From Mesorhizobium_L sp035547755 (lineage in GTDB: Bacteria > Pseudomonadota > Alphaproteobacteria > Rhizobiales > Rhizobiaceae), in assembly GCA_035547755.1 (NCBI GenBank), contig DASZUG010000057.1:1-64000 (forward strand): a stretch of DNA of 64,000 bases. Direction: 5' to 3'. The notes below the pieces were generated by a model. That model was not told where the DNA came from. It saw only the letters and a program-made list of their open reading frames with translations, and searched no databases. This document shows positions 17,101-25,026 of this stretch, piece after piece (the stretch's first letter is position 1; each line of letters starts with the position of its first letter). The translations under genes were made by a program, and so were the position numbers.

Positions 17101-17859
17101 ATGAGCGATATCTCGATACCAGCAGGGCGGCTGAGCGATCTCGCGAACCCGACGCGATTTCTCGCTTTCGCCGCGCGCACCGTCCCGTGGCTCGCCACCG
17201 TCGCGGCGATCATACTCGCCATCGGGCTCTGGATGAGCTTCGCGGCGCCGCCGGACTACCAGCAAGGTACGACGGTGCGCATCATGTATATCCATGTGCC
17301 TTTCGCCTGGCTCGCCATGCTCTGCTATACGGTCATGGCGGTTTCGGCGCTCGGAACGCTCGTCTGGCGGCATCCGCTCGCGGATGTGGCGCTGAAATCG
17401 GCGGCGCCGATCGGCGCGAGCTTCACCTTCCTGGCGCTCGTCACCGGCTCGATCTGGGGCAAGCCGATGTGGGGCACCTGGTGGGTCTGGGATGCGCGGC
17501 TAACCTCCGTCTTCATTCTTTTCCTCATGTATCTTGGCCTAATCGCGCTGACGCGGGCGCTTGACGATCCGCAGAAATCGGCGCGCGCGGCGGCGGTTCT
17601 CACCCTCGTTGGCTTCATCAACATCCCGATCATCAAGTTTTCGGTCGATTGGTGGAACACACTGCATCAGGGCGAATCGATCTTCCGCCTCGACGGCCCC
17701 ACCATCGCACCGAGCATGTTGTGGCCGCTGGCCGTAATGGCTGCAGGGTTCACCATCCTGTTCTTCGCGCTGCATCTTTCCGCGATGCGGGCGGAAATCC
17801 TGCGCCGGCGGGTGATCTCGATGCGCCGCCTGGCGGCGCGGCGCGCGGATCGCGGATAG
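17101..17859 (+). CDS. ccmC: Haem exporter/handling protein CcmC
   Basis: Inner-membrane protein of cytochrome c maturation that presents haem to CcmE. 252 residues with six hydrophobic segments. The Trp-rich periplasmic motif is WGKPMWGTWWVWDARLTS at about residues 119-136, and the flanking His are in YIHVPFAW and WWNTLHQGESI. GGGAAGG lies 3-9 bases before the ATG at 17101. ccmD and ccmG follow in the same operon. The CcmAB ABC components that normally precede ccmC are absent here. Confidence 0.95.
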   Translation: MSDISIPAGRLSDLANPTRFLAFAARTVPWLATVAAIILAIGLWMSFAAPPDYQQGTTVRIMYIHVPFAWLAMLCYTVMAVSALGTLVWRHPLADVALKSAAPIGASFTFLALVTGSIWGKPMWGTWWVWDARLTSVFILFLMYLGLIALTRALDDPQKSARAAAVLTLVGFINIPIIKFSVDWWNTLHQGESIFRLDGPTIAPSMLWPLAVMAAGFTILFFALHLSAMRAEILRRRVISMRRLAARRADRG

Positions 17860-17863
17860 CCGC

Positions 17864-18055
17864 ATGTACGCGCATTGGGATTATGCCTATTTCGTGGGAG
17901 CCGCCTACGGCATCAGCGCCGTCGTGCTCCTCGGACTGATCGCATGGATCGTACTCGACCAGCGGGGAAGGCGGCGCGAGATCGCCGAACTCGAAGCGAG
18001 CGGCGTTCGCCGCCGCTCGGCGCGGGACGAAAAGCCCAAGCGCGGGAAGCAATGA
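17864..18055 (+). CDS. ccmD: Haem exporter subunit CcmD
   Basis: 63-residue single-span membrane protein that releases haem-loaded CcmE from the CcmABC complex. The N-terminus HWDYAYFVGAAYGISAVVLL has the conserved aromatic/Gly-Tyr start of the family and runs into one transmembrane helix; the C-terminus is basic (RRSARDEKPKRGKQ). It begins 4 bases after the ccmC stop, and its stop overlaps the ccmG start (ATGA). Confidence 0.92.
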   Translation: MYAHWDYAYFVGAAYGISAVVLLGLIAWIVLDQRGRRREIAELEASGVRRRSARDEKPKRGKQ

Positions 18056-18627
18056 GCATCGACGCGGGGCAAACGCGCAAGCCGCGCCTGTGGCTGCTCC
18101 TCCTGCCGCTCGTCGTCTTTCTCGGGCTCGCGGGGGTCTTCATGGTTCAGCTGATGTCGGGACAGGACAGTTCCGTCGTGCCCTCCGTTCTGATCGGGCA
18201 CAAAGCTCCTGCGACGAACCTTCCGCCGCTTGCGAATACCGGCCTGCCGGGTATTGCATCGGCCGATTTCAAGGGCCATGTGACGCTGCTCAATGTCTGG
18301 GCCTCCTGGTGCGCGCCCTGCCGGGAAGAGCAGCCGCTGCTGATGAGCCTCGCCGACGATCCGCGTTTTCGCCTCGTGGGGCTGAACTACAAGGACACGC
18401 CGGAGAACGCCCGGCGTTTCCTCGGCGAGATGGGCAATCCGTTCGATGCGATCGGCGTCGACGAGAAAGGAACATCGACCATCAATTGGGGCGTCTATGG
18501 CGTCCCTGAAACATTCCTGATCGGCAGGAACGGAACCATCCTCTACAAGCATGTCGGGCCGTTCTCGCCACAATCGATCGCCTCGGAACTGATGCCCGAG
18601 ATTGAAAAGGCCGCCGTGGGGAAGTGA
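18052..18627 (+). CDS. ccmG: Thiol:disulfide interchange protein CcmG/DsbE
   Basis: Membrane-anchored periplasmic thioredoxin that reduces apocytochrome c CxxCH cysteines. 191 residues: one N-terminal membrane segment (LWLLLLPLVVFLGLAGVFMV), then a thioredoxin fold with WASWCAPCREEQP (active WCAPC) and the cis-Pro region YGVPETFLIGRNG. The ATG overlaps the ccmD stop. An 18-base tandem duplication covers the stop codon. Confidence 0.95.
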   Translation: MSIDAGQTRKPRLWLLLLPLVVFLGLAGVFMVQLMSGQDSSVVPSVLIGHKAPATNLPPLANTGLPGIASADFKGHVTLLNVWASWCAPCREEQPLLMSLADDPRFRLVGLNYKDTPENARRFLGEMGNPFDAIGVDEKGTSTINWGVYGVPETFLIGRNGTILYKHVGPFSPQSIASELMPEIEKAAVGK

Positions 18628-18658
18628 TCTGATCTCTTTGAGTGATCTGATCTCTTTG
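18623..18658 (+). repeat. Perfect 18-base tandem duplication over the ccmG stop
   Basis: AGTGATCTGATCTCTTTG occurs twice in a row (18623-18640 and 18641-18658). The first copy contains the ccmG TGA stop; the second lies just outside. It adjoins the palindromic repeat at 18659. Confidence 0.9.
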
Positions 18659-18708
18659 CATGAGCTTGATCCGGAAAACCGGTGTCCACTTTTCCGGACT
18701 ATGCTCTA
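18659..18708. repeat. Rhizobial palindromic intergenic repeat, copy A
   Basis: Imperfect palindrome with the core CGGAAAACCGGTGTCCACTT followed by TTCCGGA and ATGCTCT. It matches the second copy at 19163-19213 over the core and ends. This sequence type (GAGCATGATC...CGGAAAA...TTTTCCGGATCATGCTC) is a familiar RIME-like element of rhizobial genomes. It can fold into a long hairpin downstream of ccmG. Confidence 0.75.
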
Positions 18709-18794
18709 AAGAAAAGGCGAAGAGACCTTGGCCGCTTCGCCTTCAAAATGTTGCATGCCGCTTGTCGACGGCTGCCGCGTTCGGATTGACCGTA

Positions 18795-18959
18795 TCAGCC
18801 GTAGATTTCGCGGCGGACGTGGTAGAGCATCTCGGCGCGGTTACTGTTCAAATCCGCTAGATCGCGGTCGCTCAGAGACTCGATTTCGGCAACCAGCTGG
18901 TTGTAGCGACGGCGCTTCTGGATGCGGTCGCGTGTACGGTGGACGATATTGGAAAACAT
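18795..18959 (-). CDS. DUF1127 small basic protein
   Basis: 54-residue protein of the DUF1127 family (YjiS-like), Arg-rich with the typical ending: RTRDRIQKRRRYNQLVAEIE then SLSDRDLADLNSNRAEMLYH. Small Arg-rich DUF1127 proteins in alphaproteobacteria have been linked to RNA binding and to stress or phosphate responses, but the role of this one is not known. AGGAG lies 9 bases before the ATG at 18959. It stands alone between two palindromic repeats. Confidence 0.88.
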   Translation of the reverse strand: MFSNIVHRTRDRIQKRRRYNQLVAEIESLSDRDLADLNSNRAEMLYHVRREIYG

Positions 18960-19162
18960 GGCGAGGATCTCCTGAATAGGAGCCGCTTGCGCGGCAAACG
19001 TTCCTCCCTGGATGCGGATCGAATATGGGGCCGGTGCTTTTGCATTGCAAAACATAATGCTGCAACGCAGCATTGACCCGGCCGCATAGCTGGTTTCCGA
19101 AGGGTTAATGCAGTTGGATCACGATGCGATCTGGCCTGATCGCCCGTGGGCCGTCTTTTTCT

Positions 19163-19213
19163 TGAGCATGATCTTCTCGGAAAACCGGTATCCACTTTTC
19201 CGGATCATGCTCT
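19163..19213. repeat. Rhizobial palindromic intergenic repeat, copy B
   Basis: Palindrome beginning GAGCATGATC and ending GGATCATGCTCT around the core CGGAAAACCGGTATCCACTT. The ends are perfectly complementary over GAGCATGATC. It abuts the yciB stop (19212-19214), so it may serve as that gene's 3' end. The interval 18960-19162 otherwise shows only the DUF1127 ribosome site. Confidence 0.8.
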
Positions 19214-19883
19214 ATTCGTCCTTCTTTTCCTGAGGCGAATGCCTGGCAATGAGCGGCATCTGTGTCAGGACGAAAAGGAATGTCAGGCCGGTGAAGCCGA
19301 AGAGCTTGAAGGCCGCCCAATATTTGTCGGCGATCTCCGGCGGATAAATCATGCCCAGCCCGCGCCAGAGAATCTCGTTCAATATGGCGCAGCCGATGAA
19401 GAACAGGCCCCAGCGGAAGGTGAGCTTGCGCCAGCCTTCCTCGTCGAGATTAAAAGCCTGGTCGAAGACATAGCCGAGAAGCGACTTGCCGAAGAGAAGG
19501 CCGCCGAGCAGCAGCGCGCCGAAAAGCGCATAGACCAGCGTCGGCTTCATCTTGATGAAGGTCTCGTTATGGAGCCACAGCGTCAGGCCGCCGAAAAAGA
19601 TGACGACGATGCCGGAAACCAGCGGCATAAGGGGCAGCGTGCGCGTCATGAACCACGAAACGGCGAGGGCGATGACTGTCGCAACCATGAAAAGCGCCGT
19701 GGCAAGGAAGATCGGCGTGCCGAATGCGCCGAGCGCCGGAAAATGCGCAATCAGCGCATCGCCCTTGAACGTCGCCAGGAAAAAGAGAACCAGCGGTCCC
19801 ATCTCCAGGAGGAATTTGAGGCCGGGGCTGACCTTCTTCCGTTCCGGATCGCCCGGCGCGCGCTCGATGATGGGTTCTGTCAT
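19212..19883 (-). CDS. Intracellular septation protein A family (YciB/IspZ)
   Basis: 223-residue inner-membrane protein with about six hydrophobic helices. Family segments: KFLLEMGPLVLFFLATFKGD, MPLVSGIVVIFFGGLTLWLH, MKPTLVYALFGALLLGGLLFGKS (split at FGA/LLL) and ILNEILWRGLGMIYPPEIAD. YciB proteins are linked to cell envelope and septation functions. The start at 19883 fits the family length. It is the last gene of dapF-mtaB-ftsY-yciB. Confidence 0.93.
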   Translation of the reverse strand: MTEPIIERAPGDPERKKVSPGLKFLLEMGPLVLFFLATFKGDALIAHFPALGAFGTPIFLATALFMVATVIALAVSWFMTRTLPLMPLVSGIVVIFFGGLTLWLHNETFIKMKPTLVYALFGALLLGGLLFGKSLLGYVFDQAFNLDEEGWRKLTFRWGLFFIGCAILNEILWRGLGMIYPPEIADKYWAAFKLFGFTGLTFLFVLTQMPLIARHSPQEKKDE

Positions 19884-19973
19884 GATCGTGTTGCCTGTAT
19901 CGGAAATTCCGTCCCAGCTAGGCAATAAATGTGGCAAAGGCGGGCGCAAGACGAAGATGACGAATATTTCATC

Positions 19974-21833
19974 TTAGCCCGTCCCGGCGATCGCCTCGGC
20001 AAACTCCTTTGCCGAGAACGGTTCCAGGTCGTCCACCTGTTCGCCGACGCCGATGAAATAGACCGGCAGCTTGTGCTTGGCGGCGATGGCGACGAGAATG
20101 CCGCCGCGCGCCGTTCCGTCGAGCTTGGTCAGCACCAGTCCGTTGACGCCGGCGACGTTGCGGAAGATTTCGACCTGGTTCAGCGCATTCTGCCCGGTTG
20201 TGGCATCGATGGTCTGCAGCACCGTATGCGGCGCTTCCGGATCGAGGCGACCGAGCACGCGGACGATCTTCTCCAGTTCCGCCATCAGTTCGGCCTTGTT
20301 CTGCAACCGACCGGCGGTGTCGATGATGAGCACGTCGCTGCCCGCCTCCTTCGCCTGCTGGAAGGCATCGAAGGCGAGACCGGCCGCGTCGGCGCCAAGC
20401 TTCGAAGCGACGACGGGCGAGTGCGTGCGCTCGCCCCAGATCTTCAGTTGTTCGATCGCGGCGGCGCGGAACGTATCGCCGGCGGCGAGCATGACGGAAA
20501 GGCCGCCGGCGGTGAGCTTCGCCGCGAGCTTGCCGATGGTGGTCGTCTTGCCGGTGCCGTTGACGCCGACGACGAGGATCACATGCGGCTTGTAGGAGAG
20601 ATCGAGTTCGAGAGGCAGGGCGACCGGTGCGAGGACTTTCTCAACCTCGACAGCCATGACGCGGCGTACTTCAACGTCGGAGATGTCCTTGCCGTAGCGG
20701 CCAGAGGCGAGCGTGTCGGTGATGCGCATCGCCGCCTCGACGCCGAGATCGGCGCGGATCAGCACGTCTTCCAGGTCCTGCAGTGCATCCTCGTCGAGCT
20801 TCCTCTTGGTGAAGATGCCGGCGATGTTGCTCGACAGTTCGCGCGAGGAGCGCGACAAGCCGGCGCGCATGCGCTGGAACCAGGATTGGCGCGGCGCGGC
20901 AATTGATTCTGGTGCCTTTTCCGGCTCGGCCTTTTGCTCGACCTTCTTCGACACGGTGACACGGCCGGCGGAGGACTCGGGAGTGGCCGGTGCCTGGCCC
21001 GCCTCCGGCCGATCCGGCTCAGCGCTTCGCGCCTCACCCTTATCCTTATCCCGTAAGGACGGGGAGAGGGGGGCTTCGGCGTCGGGGCTAGTCGCCGTTC
21101 TCCCCGCAAGCGGGGAGAAGGCGCCGGCAGGCGGATGAGGGGCGGTTTCGCCGGAAGCCGGTTCGCGGTTTGCAGGCTGTGGCTCATCCGGAGGCTCGAT
21201 CGGAGCCGGAATTTCAGGCGACGGCTCAGGCGCCTCGGAAGGCTTTGCCGGCTTCTCGGGCACCGGAATATCCGGCGAGAATGCGGGTGCTGGAAATGGC
21301 TGATCCGGCTCAGGTGCGGCATGCGTCGGCGGCGCTTCATCGACGGAGGGTCGCTTTGGCGTCTCAGGCGTTTCGGGTATCTGGCGCGTCTGTGCCGGGC
21401 CGAGTTCGACCATCGCCTCCGGCGGCGGCGCCTTGGCCCCCGGTCTCTCCGGAGCAGGTGCCGGCTCGATCGGCGAAGGTGGTTCCGGCTGCTCCGGTAT
21501 CTCCGATGGAGCAGGAGGCTCCGGCAATTCCGGTCCCGGTTCGGGCAGAGCAGGTTCTTCCTCCGGTGGCGGCAGGTCCGGCCCCGGCGCCGGAATCTCT
21601 GGTTCGGGCGTAGGCTCGGGTACGTCGGGCCGTGGCTCGGGTTCGGGCTGTGGCTCGACAGGGTGAGGCGGTTCCGGCGCCGGCGCTCCTTCTTCCGGCT
21701 TTGCCGGCTCACTCGACTTCAACGCCTCCAGCGCGTCGAAATTGAGCGGCTTGAGCGGCGCGTCTTCCGCTGGCCGCTCTTCCACTTCCTTCTTGCCGAA
21801 GGAGAAGACCTTCTTGATGAAGCCGAACGCCAT
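19974..21833 (-). CDS. ftsY: Signal recognition particle receptor FtsY with long Pro-rich N-terminus
   Basis: SRP receptor GTPase for co-translational membrane insertion. 619 residues, of which about 1-310 are a low-complexity Pro/Glu/Ala region and about 320-619 are the NG domain. GTPase motifs: VVGVNGTGKTTTIGKLAAKL (P-loop), AGDTFRAAAIEQLKIWGER, DTAGRLQNKAELMAELEKI and TKLDGTARGG. The N-terminal extension is long even for alphaproteobacteria. Part of it (about residues 231-268) is encoded by a palindromic repeat element read in frame. It starts 3 bases after the mtaB stop. Confidence 0.96.
   Translation of the reverse strand: MAFGFIKKVFSFGKKEVEERPAEDAPLKPLNFDALEALKSSEPAKPEEGAPAPEPPHPVEPQPEPEPRPDVPEPTPEPEIPAPGPDLPPPEEEPALPEPGPELPEPPAPSEIPEQPEPPSPIEPAPAPERPGAKAPPPEAMVELGPAQTRQIPETPETPKRPSVDEAPPTHAAPEPDQPFPAPAFSPDIPVPEKPAKPSEAPEPSPEIPAPIEPPDEPQPANREPASGETAPHPPAGAFSPLAGRTATSPDAEAPLSPSLRDKDKGEARSAEPDRPEAGQAPATPESSAGRVTVSKKVEQKAEPEKAPESIAAPRQSWFQRMRAGLSRSSRELSSNIAGIFTKRKLDEDALQDLEDVLIRADLGVEAAMRITDTLASGRYGKDISDVEVRRVMAVEVEKVLAPVALPLELDLSYKPHVILVVGVNGTGKTTTIGKLAAKLTAGGLSVMLAAGDTFRAAAIEQLKIWGERTHSPVVASKLGADAAGLAFDAFQQAKEAGSDVLIIDTAGRLQNKAELMAELEKIVRVLGRLDPEAPHTVLQTIDATTGQNALNQVEIFRNVAGVNGLVLTKLDGTARGGILVAIAAKHKLPVYFIGVGEQVDDLEPFSAKEFAEAIAGTG
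21032..21141 (-). repeat. Palindromic repeat element embedded in the ftsY reading frame
   Basis: On the minus strand the element starts CCCTCATCCGCCTGCCGGCG, contains CTTCTCCCCGCTTGCGGGGA (hairpin) and CCCTCTCCCCGTCC, and ends with GATAAGGATAAGGGTGAGG. This layout matches a dispersed intergenic repeat that I know from Mesorhizobium-type genomes. It is read in frame as HPPAGAFSPLAGRTATSPD plus AEAPLSPSLRDKDKGEAR, without a stop. Confidence 0.75.
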
Positions 21834-21836
21834 CGG

Positions 21837-23120
21837 TCAGGCTGCCCTGGCGACCAGAGGACGGGCCAGCAGCCGTTCGCCATCGTGCCCTTCGATCCGG
21901 GCTGCGACGATTTCGCCGGGCGTGCCGGCATCGAGGCCCGCGAGCGTGAAACCTTCGGCGCGGCCGATGCCGTTCCGCTCGATCAAGATCGATTGGCGCG
22001 TGCCGACAAGCGCGGCGAGATGCCGGCGATAGGCCTTGTCGCCCGCTTGCCTCAGCCCCGCGGCGCGTTCCTTGACGACATTGCGGGGAAGCTGCGGCAT
22101 GCGCGCCGCCGGGGTGCCCTCCCGCGGGCTGAAGGGGAAGACGTGCAAATGGGTGAGGCCGCACTCCTCGACAATCTTCAGAGAGTTCGCGAACATAGCC
22201 TCGGTCTCTGTCGGGAAGCCGGCGATGATATCCGCTCCGAAGACGATATCGGGCCGCAATCGACGGACCTCCTCGCAAAAGCGGATGGAATCCTCGCGGC
22301 TGTGGCGCCGCTTCATGCGCTTCAGGATCATGTTGTCGCCGGCCTGCAATGAGAGGTGCAGATGCGGCATCAGCCGGGGTTCCGTCGCGATCGCTTCGAG
22401 CAGATCGGCATCGGCCTCGATGGAATCGATAGAAGAGAGGCGAAGCCGTTTCAGGTCCGGCGCCAGTTTCAGGATCGTCTTCACCAGCTTGCCGAGACGC
22501 GGCGTGCCGGGAAGATCGGCGCCGTAACTCGTCATATCCACCCCGGTCAGCACGATTTCGGCGTAGCCGTTGCCGGCGAGCCGCTTTACCTGCTCCACAA
22601 CCGCGCCCATCGGCACGGAACGCGAATTGCCGCGGCCATAGGGGATGATGCAAAAGGTGCAGCGATGGTCGCAGCCATTCTGCACCTGAACGAAGGCGCG
22701 CGCACGGCCCTCGATCGCATCGACCATATGCGAGGCGGTCTCGCGCACGCTCATAATGTCATTGACGCGCACTTTTTCGGTGTCGTTGACGCCGAAATCG
22801 GGAAGCGCCCGGTAATTATGCGCGGCAAGCTTCTCCTCGTTGCCAAGAACGAGATCGATCTCGGTCATGGCGACGAAGGTGTCGGGATCGGTCTGCGCGG
22901 CGCAGCCCGTGACGATGATGCGGGCGTCGGGGCGTTCGCGGCGCGCCTTGCGGATCGCCTGCTTCGCCTGCCTGACGGCCTCGGCCGTGACGGCGCAGGT
23001 GTTGAAGACGATAGCGCCGCCTTGCAGCGCGCCGAGGCCGGCCTTGCCGGCTTCACGGCGCATCACTTCCGACTCATAGATGTTGAGCCGGCAGCCGAAT
23101 GTGACGACTTCGACCGCCAT
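21837..23120 (-). CDS. mtaB: tRNA (t6A37) methylthiotransferase MtaB
   Basis: Radical-SAM enzyme converting t6A37 to ms2t6A37 in tRNA. 427 residues. The N-terminal UPF0004 domain carries cluster cysteines in FGCRLNIYESEVM, FNTCAVTAEA and VTGCAAQTDP. The radical-SAM motif is NGCDHRCTFCIIPYGRGNSR, and a short C-terminal TRAM-like segment ends LARPLVARAA. Its ATG shares one base with the dapF stop (TGATG). It lies in dapF-mtaB-ftsY-yciB order, usual for rhizobia. Confidence 0.95.
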   Translation of the reverse strand: MAVEVVTFGCRLNIYESEVMRREAGKAGLGALQGGAIVFNTCAVTAEAVRQAKQAIRKARRERPDARIIVTGCAAQTDPDTFVAMTEIDLVLGNEEKLAAHNYRALPDFGVNDTEKVRVNDIMSVRETASHMVDAIEGRARAFVQVQNGCDHRCTFCIIPYGRGNSRSVPMGAVVEQVKRLAGNGYAEIVLTGVDMTSYGADLPGTPRLGKLVKTILKLAPDLKRLRLSSIDSIEADADLLEAIATEPRLMPHLHLSLQAGDNMILKRMKRRHSREDSIRFCEEVRRLRPDIVFGADIIAGFPTETEAMFANSLKIVEECGLTHLHVFPFSPREGTPAARMPQLPRNVVKERAAGLRQAGDKAYRRHLAALVGTRQSILIERNGIGRAEGFTLAGLDAGTPGEIVAARIEGHDGERLLARPLVARAA

Positions 23121-24004
23121 CAAGCCGCGCTTTCGGTTTCGCGGGCCCAGGCGCCGGTTTCCGGATCGAAGCTGCCTGAAAATTCCCATTCCGCCGGGCC
23201 GGTCATGACAACGTGATCGTCGTCGCGCCATTCGATGAGGAGCGGTCCGCCGGGCACAGTCACTGCCACTTTGCGATCGGTGCGGCGGGTGCGCGCGCCG
23301 CAAACGGCGGCGGCGCAGGCGGCCGAGCCGCAGGCGCGGGTGAGGCCGGCGCCACGCTCCCATGTGCGAAGCACGATTGCGTCGCGCGCGGCGACCTGCG
23401 CGATGCTGATATTGGCCCGCTCGGGGAAAATCGGATGGTTCTCGAGCAGCGGCCCGAACTTCTCCAGTTCGTAGGACCAGACATCCCGATCGACCCAGAA
23501 GATCGCATGCGGATTGCCCATCGACACAACGGAAGGTGAATGCAGGATAGGCTGATCGATCGGGCCGATCTGCAATTCGATGATGCGCGTGTCGCGAAAT
23601 TCCTCGGCCAGCGGAATCTCTTTCCAGTCGAAACGCGGCTTGCCCATGCCGATCGAGAGCGTTCCGTCGGCATGCTCTTCGGCCGTCAGGATGCCCGCAA
23701 TCGTCTCGAAAACGAAGTTCTTGCGCCCCGTCTCAGCCGCAAGCGCCTGGGTAACGCAGCGCATGCCGTTGCCGCAGGCCTGCGCCTCGCTGCCGTCCGA
23801 GTTGATGATGGCGACGTAATTTTCCGTTCCCGAGGTCCGTGGGTCGTGGATAGCCATGATCTGATCGAACTTCGTCGCCGGATCAGCATTGAGCGCGATT
23901 GCGGCGGCTGGCGTCACGCGGTCGGCGCGGCCGCGCATATCGGCAACGATGATCTCGTTGCCGAGCCCGTTCATCTTGGCGAATTGCGCTGGCTTGCCCG
24001 TCAC
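23120..24004 (-). CDS. dapF: Diaminopimelate epimerase DapF
   Basis: Converts LL- to meso-diaminopimelate for lysine and murein synthesis. 294 residues. The two catalytic cysteines lie in EAQACGNGMRCVTQAL and LTRACGSAACAAAVCG. The start MTGKPAQFAKMNGLGNEII matches the family; the start codon is GTG, with AAGGA 8 bases upstream. First gene of the dapF-mtaB-ftsY-yciB unit. Confidence 0.96.
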   Translation of the reverse strand: MTGKPAQFAKMNGLGNEIIVADMRGRADRVTPAAAIALNADPATKFDQIMAIHDPRTSGTENYVAIINSDGSEAQACGNGMRCVTQALAAETGRKNFVFETIAGILTAEEHADGTLSIGMGKPRFDWKEIPLAEEFRDTRIIELQIGPIDQPILHSPSVVSMGNPHAIFWVDRDVWSYELEKFGPLLENHPIFPERANISIAQVAARDAIVLRTWERGAGLTRACGSAACAAAVCGARTRRTDRKVAVTVPGGPLLIEWRDDDHVVMTGPAEWEFSGSFDPETGAWARETESAA

Positions 24005-24082
24005 GCGGTTTTCCTTGCCTTTTGGCGCCTATATGGCGGAAAAGGTGGTGGATTACCAGTGCGTGGCGGGCGAAAGACAGGA

Positions 24083-24244
24083 TCAGGTAATGGCGAAGAC
24101 GCCAAGCACGATCAGCAGGAAGACGATGAGCGCTATGCCGATCAGGATGCGGGCTCCCGCGGCGGCCGCGCCCGCCAGCATCGGGAAGCCGAGAAGGCTG
24201 GCGGCGGCAGCGACAATGAGCAGAATGAGAATGAGTTTCAGCAT
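24083..24244 (-). CDS. DUF1328 small membrane protein
   Basis: 53-residue protein MLKLILILLIVAAAASLLGF followed by PMLAGAAAAGARILIGIALI and a third hydrophobic stretch VFLLIVLGVFAIT. Two transmembrane helices joined by an Ala/Gly loop are the signature of the DUF1328 (YtjA) family. GGAGGTGA lies 3-10 bases before the ATG at 24244. Monocistronic, 78 bases before dapF on the same strand. Function unknown. Confidence 0.9.
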   Translation of the reverse strand: MLKLILILLIVAAAASLLGFPMLAGAAAAGARILIGIALIVFLLIVLGVFAIT

Positions 24245-24468
24245 GTTCACCTCCGTTGAATACAGGCAGATGAACGTCGCGCGGTGGAATGCATTCCGGC
24301 TGGGTTAGAACCTTTCACGGCTTCCGCGCGGGAAAAGTTTTATGGATACCGGTCGGGTGAAACCCAATTTTAACCACAACCGGCTGGAAATGTGATCGTG
24401 ATCACCCTTATTGTGGCGATGAATACAGGAAGGGACTTCGGGACGATGCGGCCCCGTTGGAGGTTTTG

Positions 24469-24996
24469 ATGTCTTTTTCGAGGATGGGGTTTATTTCTAT
24501 TTCACTCTTGGCGCTCGCCTTGGCGGGTTGCGGCGGGTCGCGCATGGGCGGCGGCCTTGAGGAACCGCAGCCGGCGCCATTGCCGGCGGCGCCTTCGGGG
24601 CAGGTCTCACAGAACCAGCTGCCGCCTCCGACCAAGGATGCGTCCCAGTTTCCGGCCGCGCCGCAGGTGGCGTCGGCTCAGCCGATGAATGACGCGGCCG
24701 CGGCGGCCAATGCGGTGAACATCACGGCAGGCGGAGTTGCCGGCGTATGGAATGTCAACGTCTCCGGACAAAGCTGCCGGATCGCCACGCCGCAGACCAA
24801 ATACGGCCAGGGCTATCGCGCTGGGCCGTTGCATTGCCCGCCTCCGCTGGAGGGCGTGAAATCCTGGGCCGTCAACGGCAAGCAATTGGCGCTTTACGAC
24901 CAGAACGGCGGCGTGCTCGCGCGGCTATACGCTTCCGCGGCCAATAAGTTCGACGGCCAGACCGAAAACGGTCAGCCCATTACGCTCTCGCGCTGA
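24469..24996 (+). CDS. Omp19-like outer membrane lipoprotein (AprI/Inh protease-inhibitor domain)
   Basis: 175-residue lipoprotein resembling Brucella Omp19. The signal peptide ends in the lipobox LALAGC (Cys near residue 21). A Pro/Ala/Gln-rich linker covers about residues 25-80. The C-terminal domain (about 85-175) begins AGGVAGVWNVNVSGQSCRI and has two Cys (SCRI; LHCPPP) as in AprI/Inh-type inhibitors; Omp19 in Brucella has protease-inhibitor activity. GGAG lies 6-10 bases before the ATG at 24469. Confidence 0.88.
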   Translation: MSFSRMGFISISLLALALAGCGGSRMGGGLEEPQPAPLPAAPSGQVSQNQLPPPTKDASQFPAAPQVASAQPMNDAAAAANAVNITAGGVAGVWNVNVSGQSCRIATPQTKYGQGYRAGPLHCPPPLEGVKSWAVNGKQLALYDQNGGVLARLYASAANKFDGQTENGQPITLSR

Positions 24997-25026
24997 TCGG
25001 CCGGTTTCCCTGCCCAATGGCCCTCC

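Noticed and set aside
24383..24404. TGATCGTGATCA near 24394 as a regulator site before the Omp19-like gene
   Set aside because: Only five-base arms and no matching consensus; such matches are frequent by chance.
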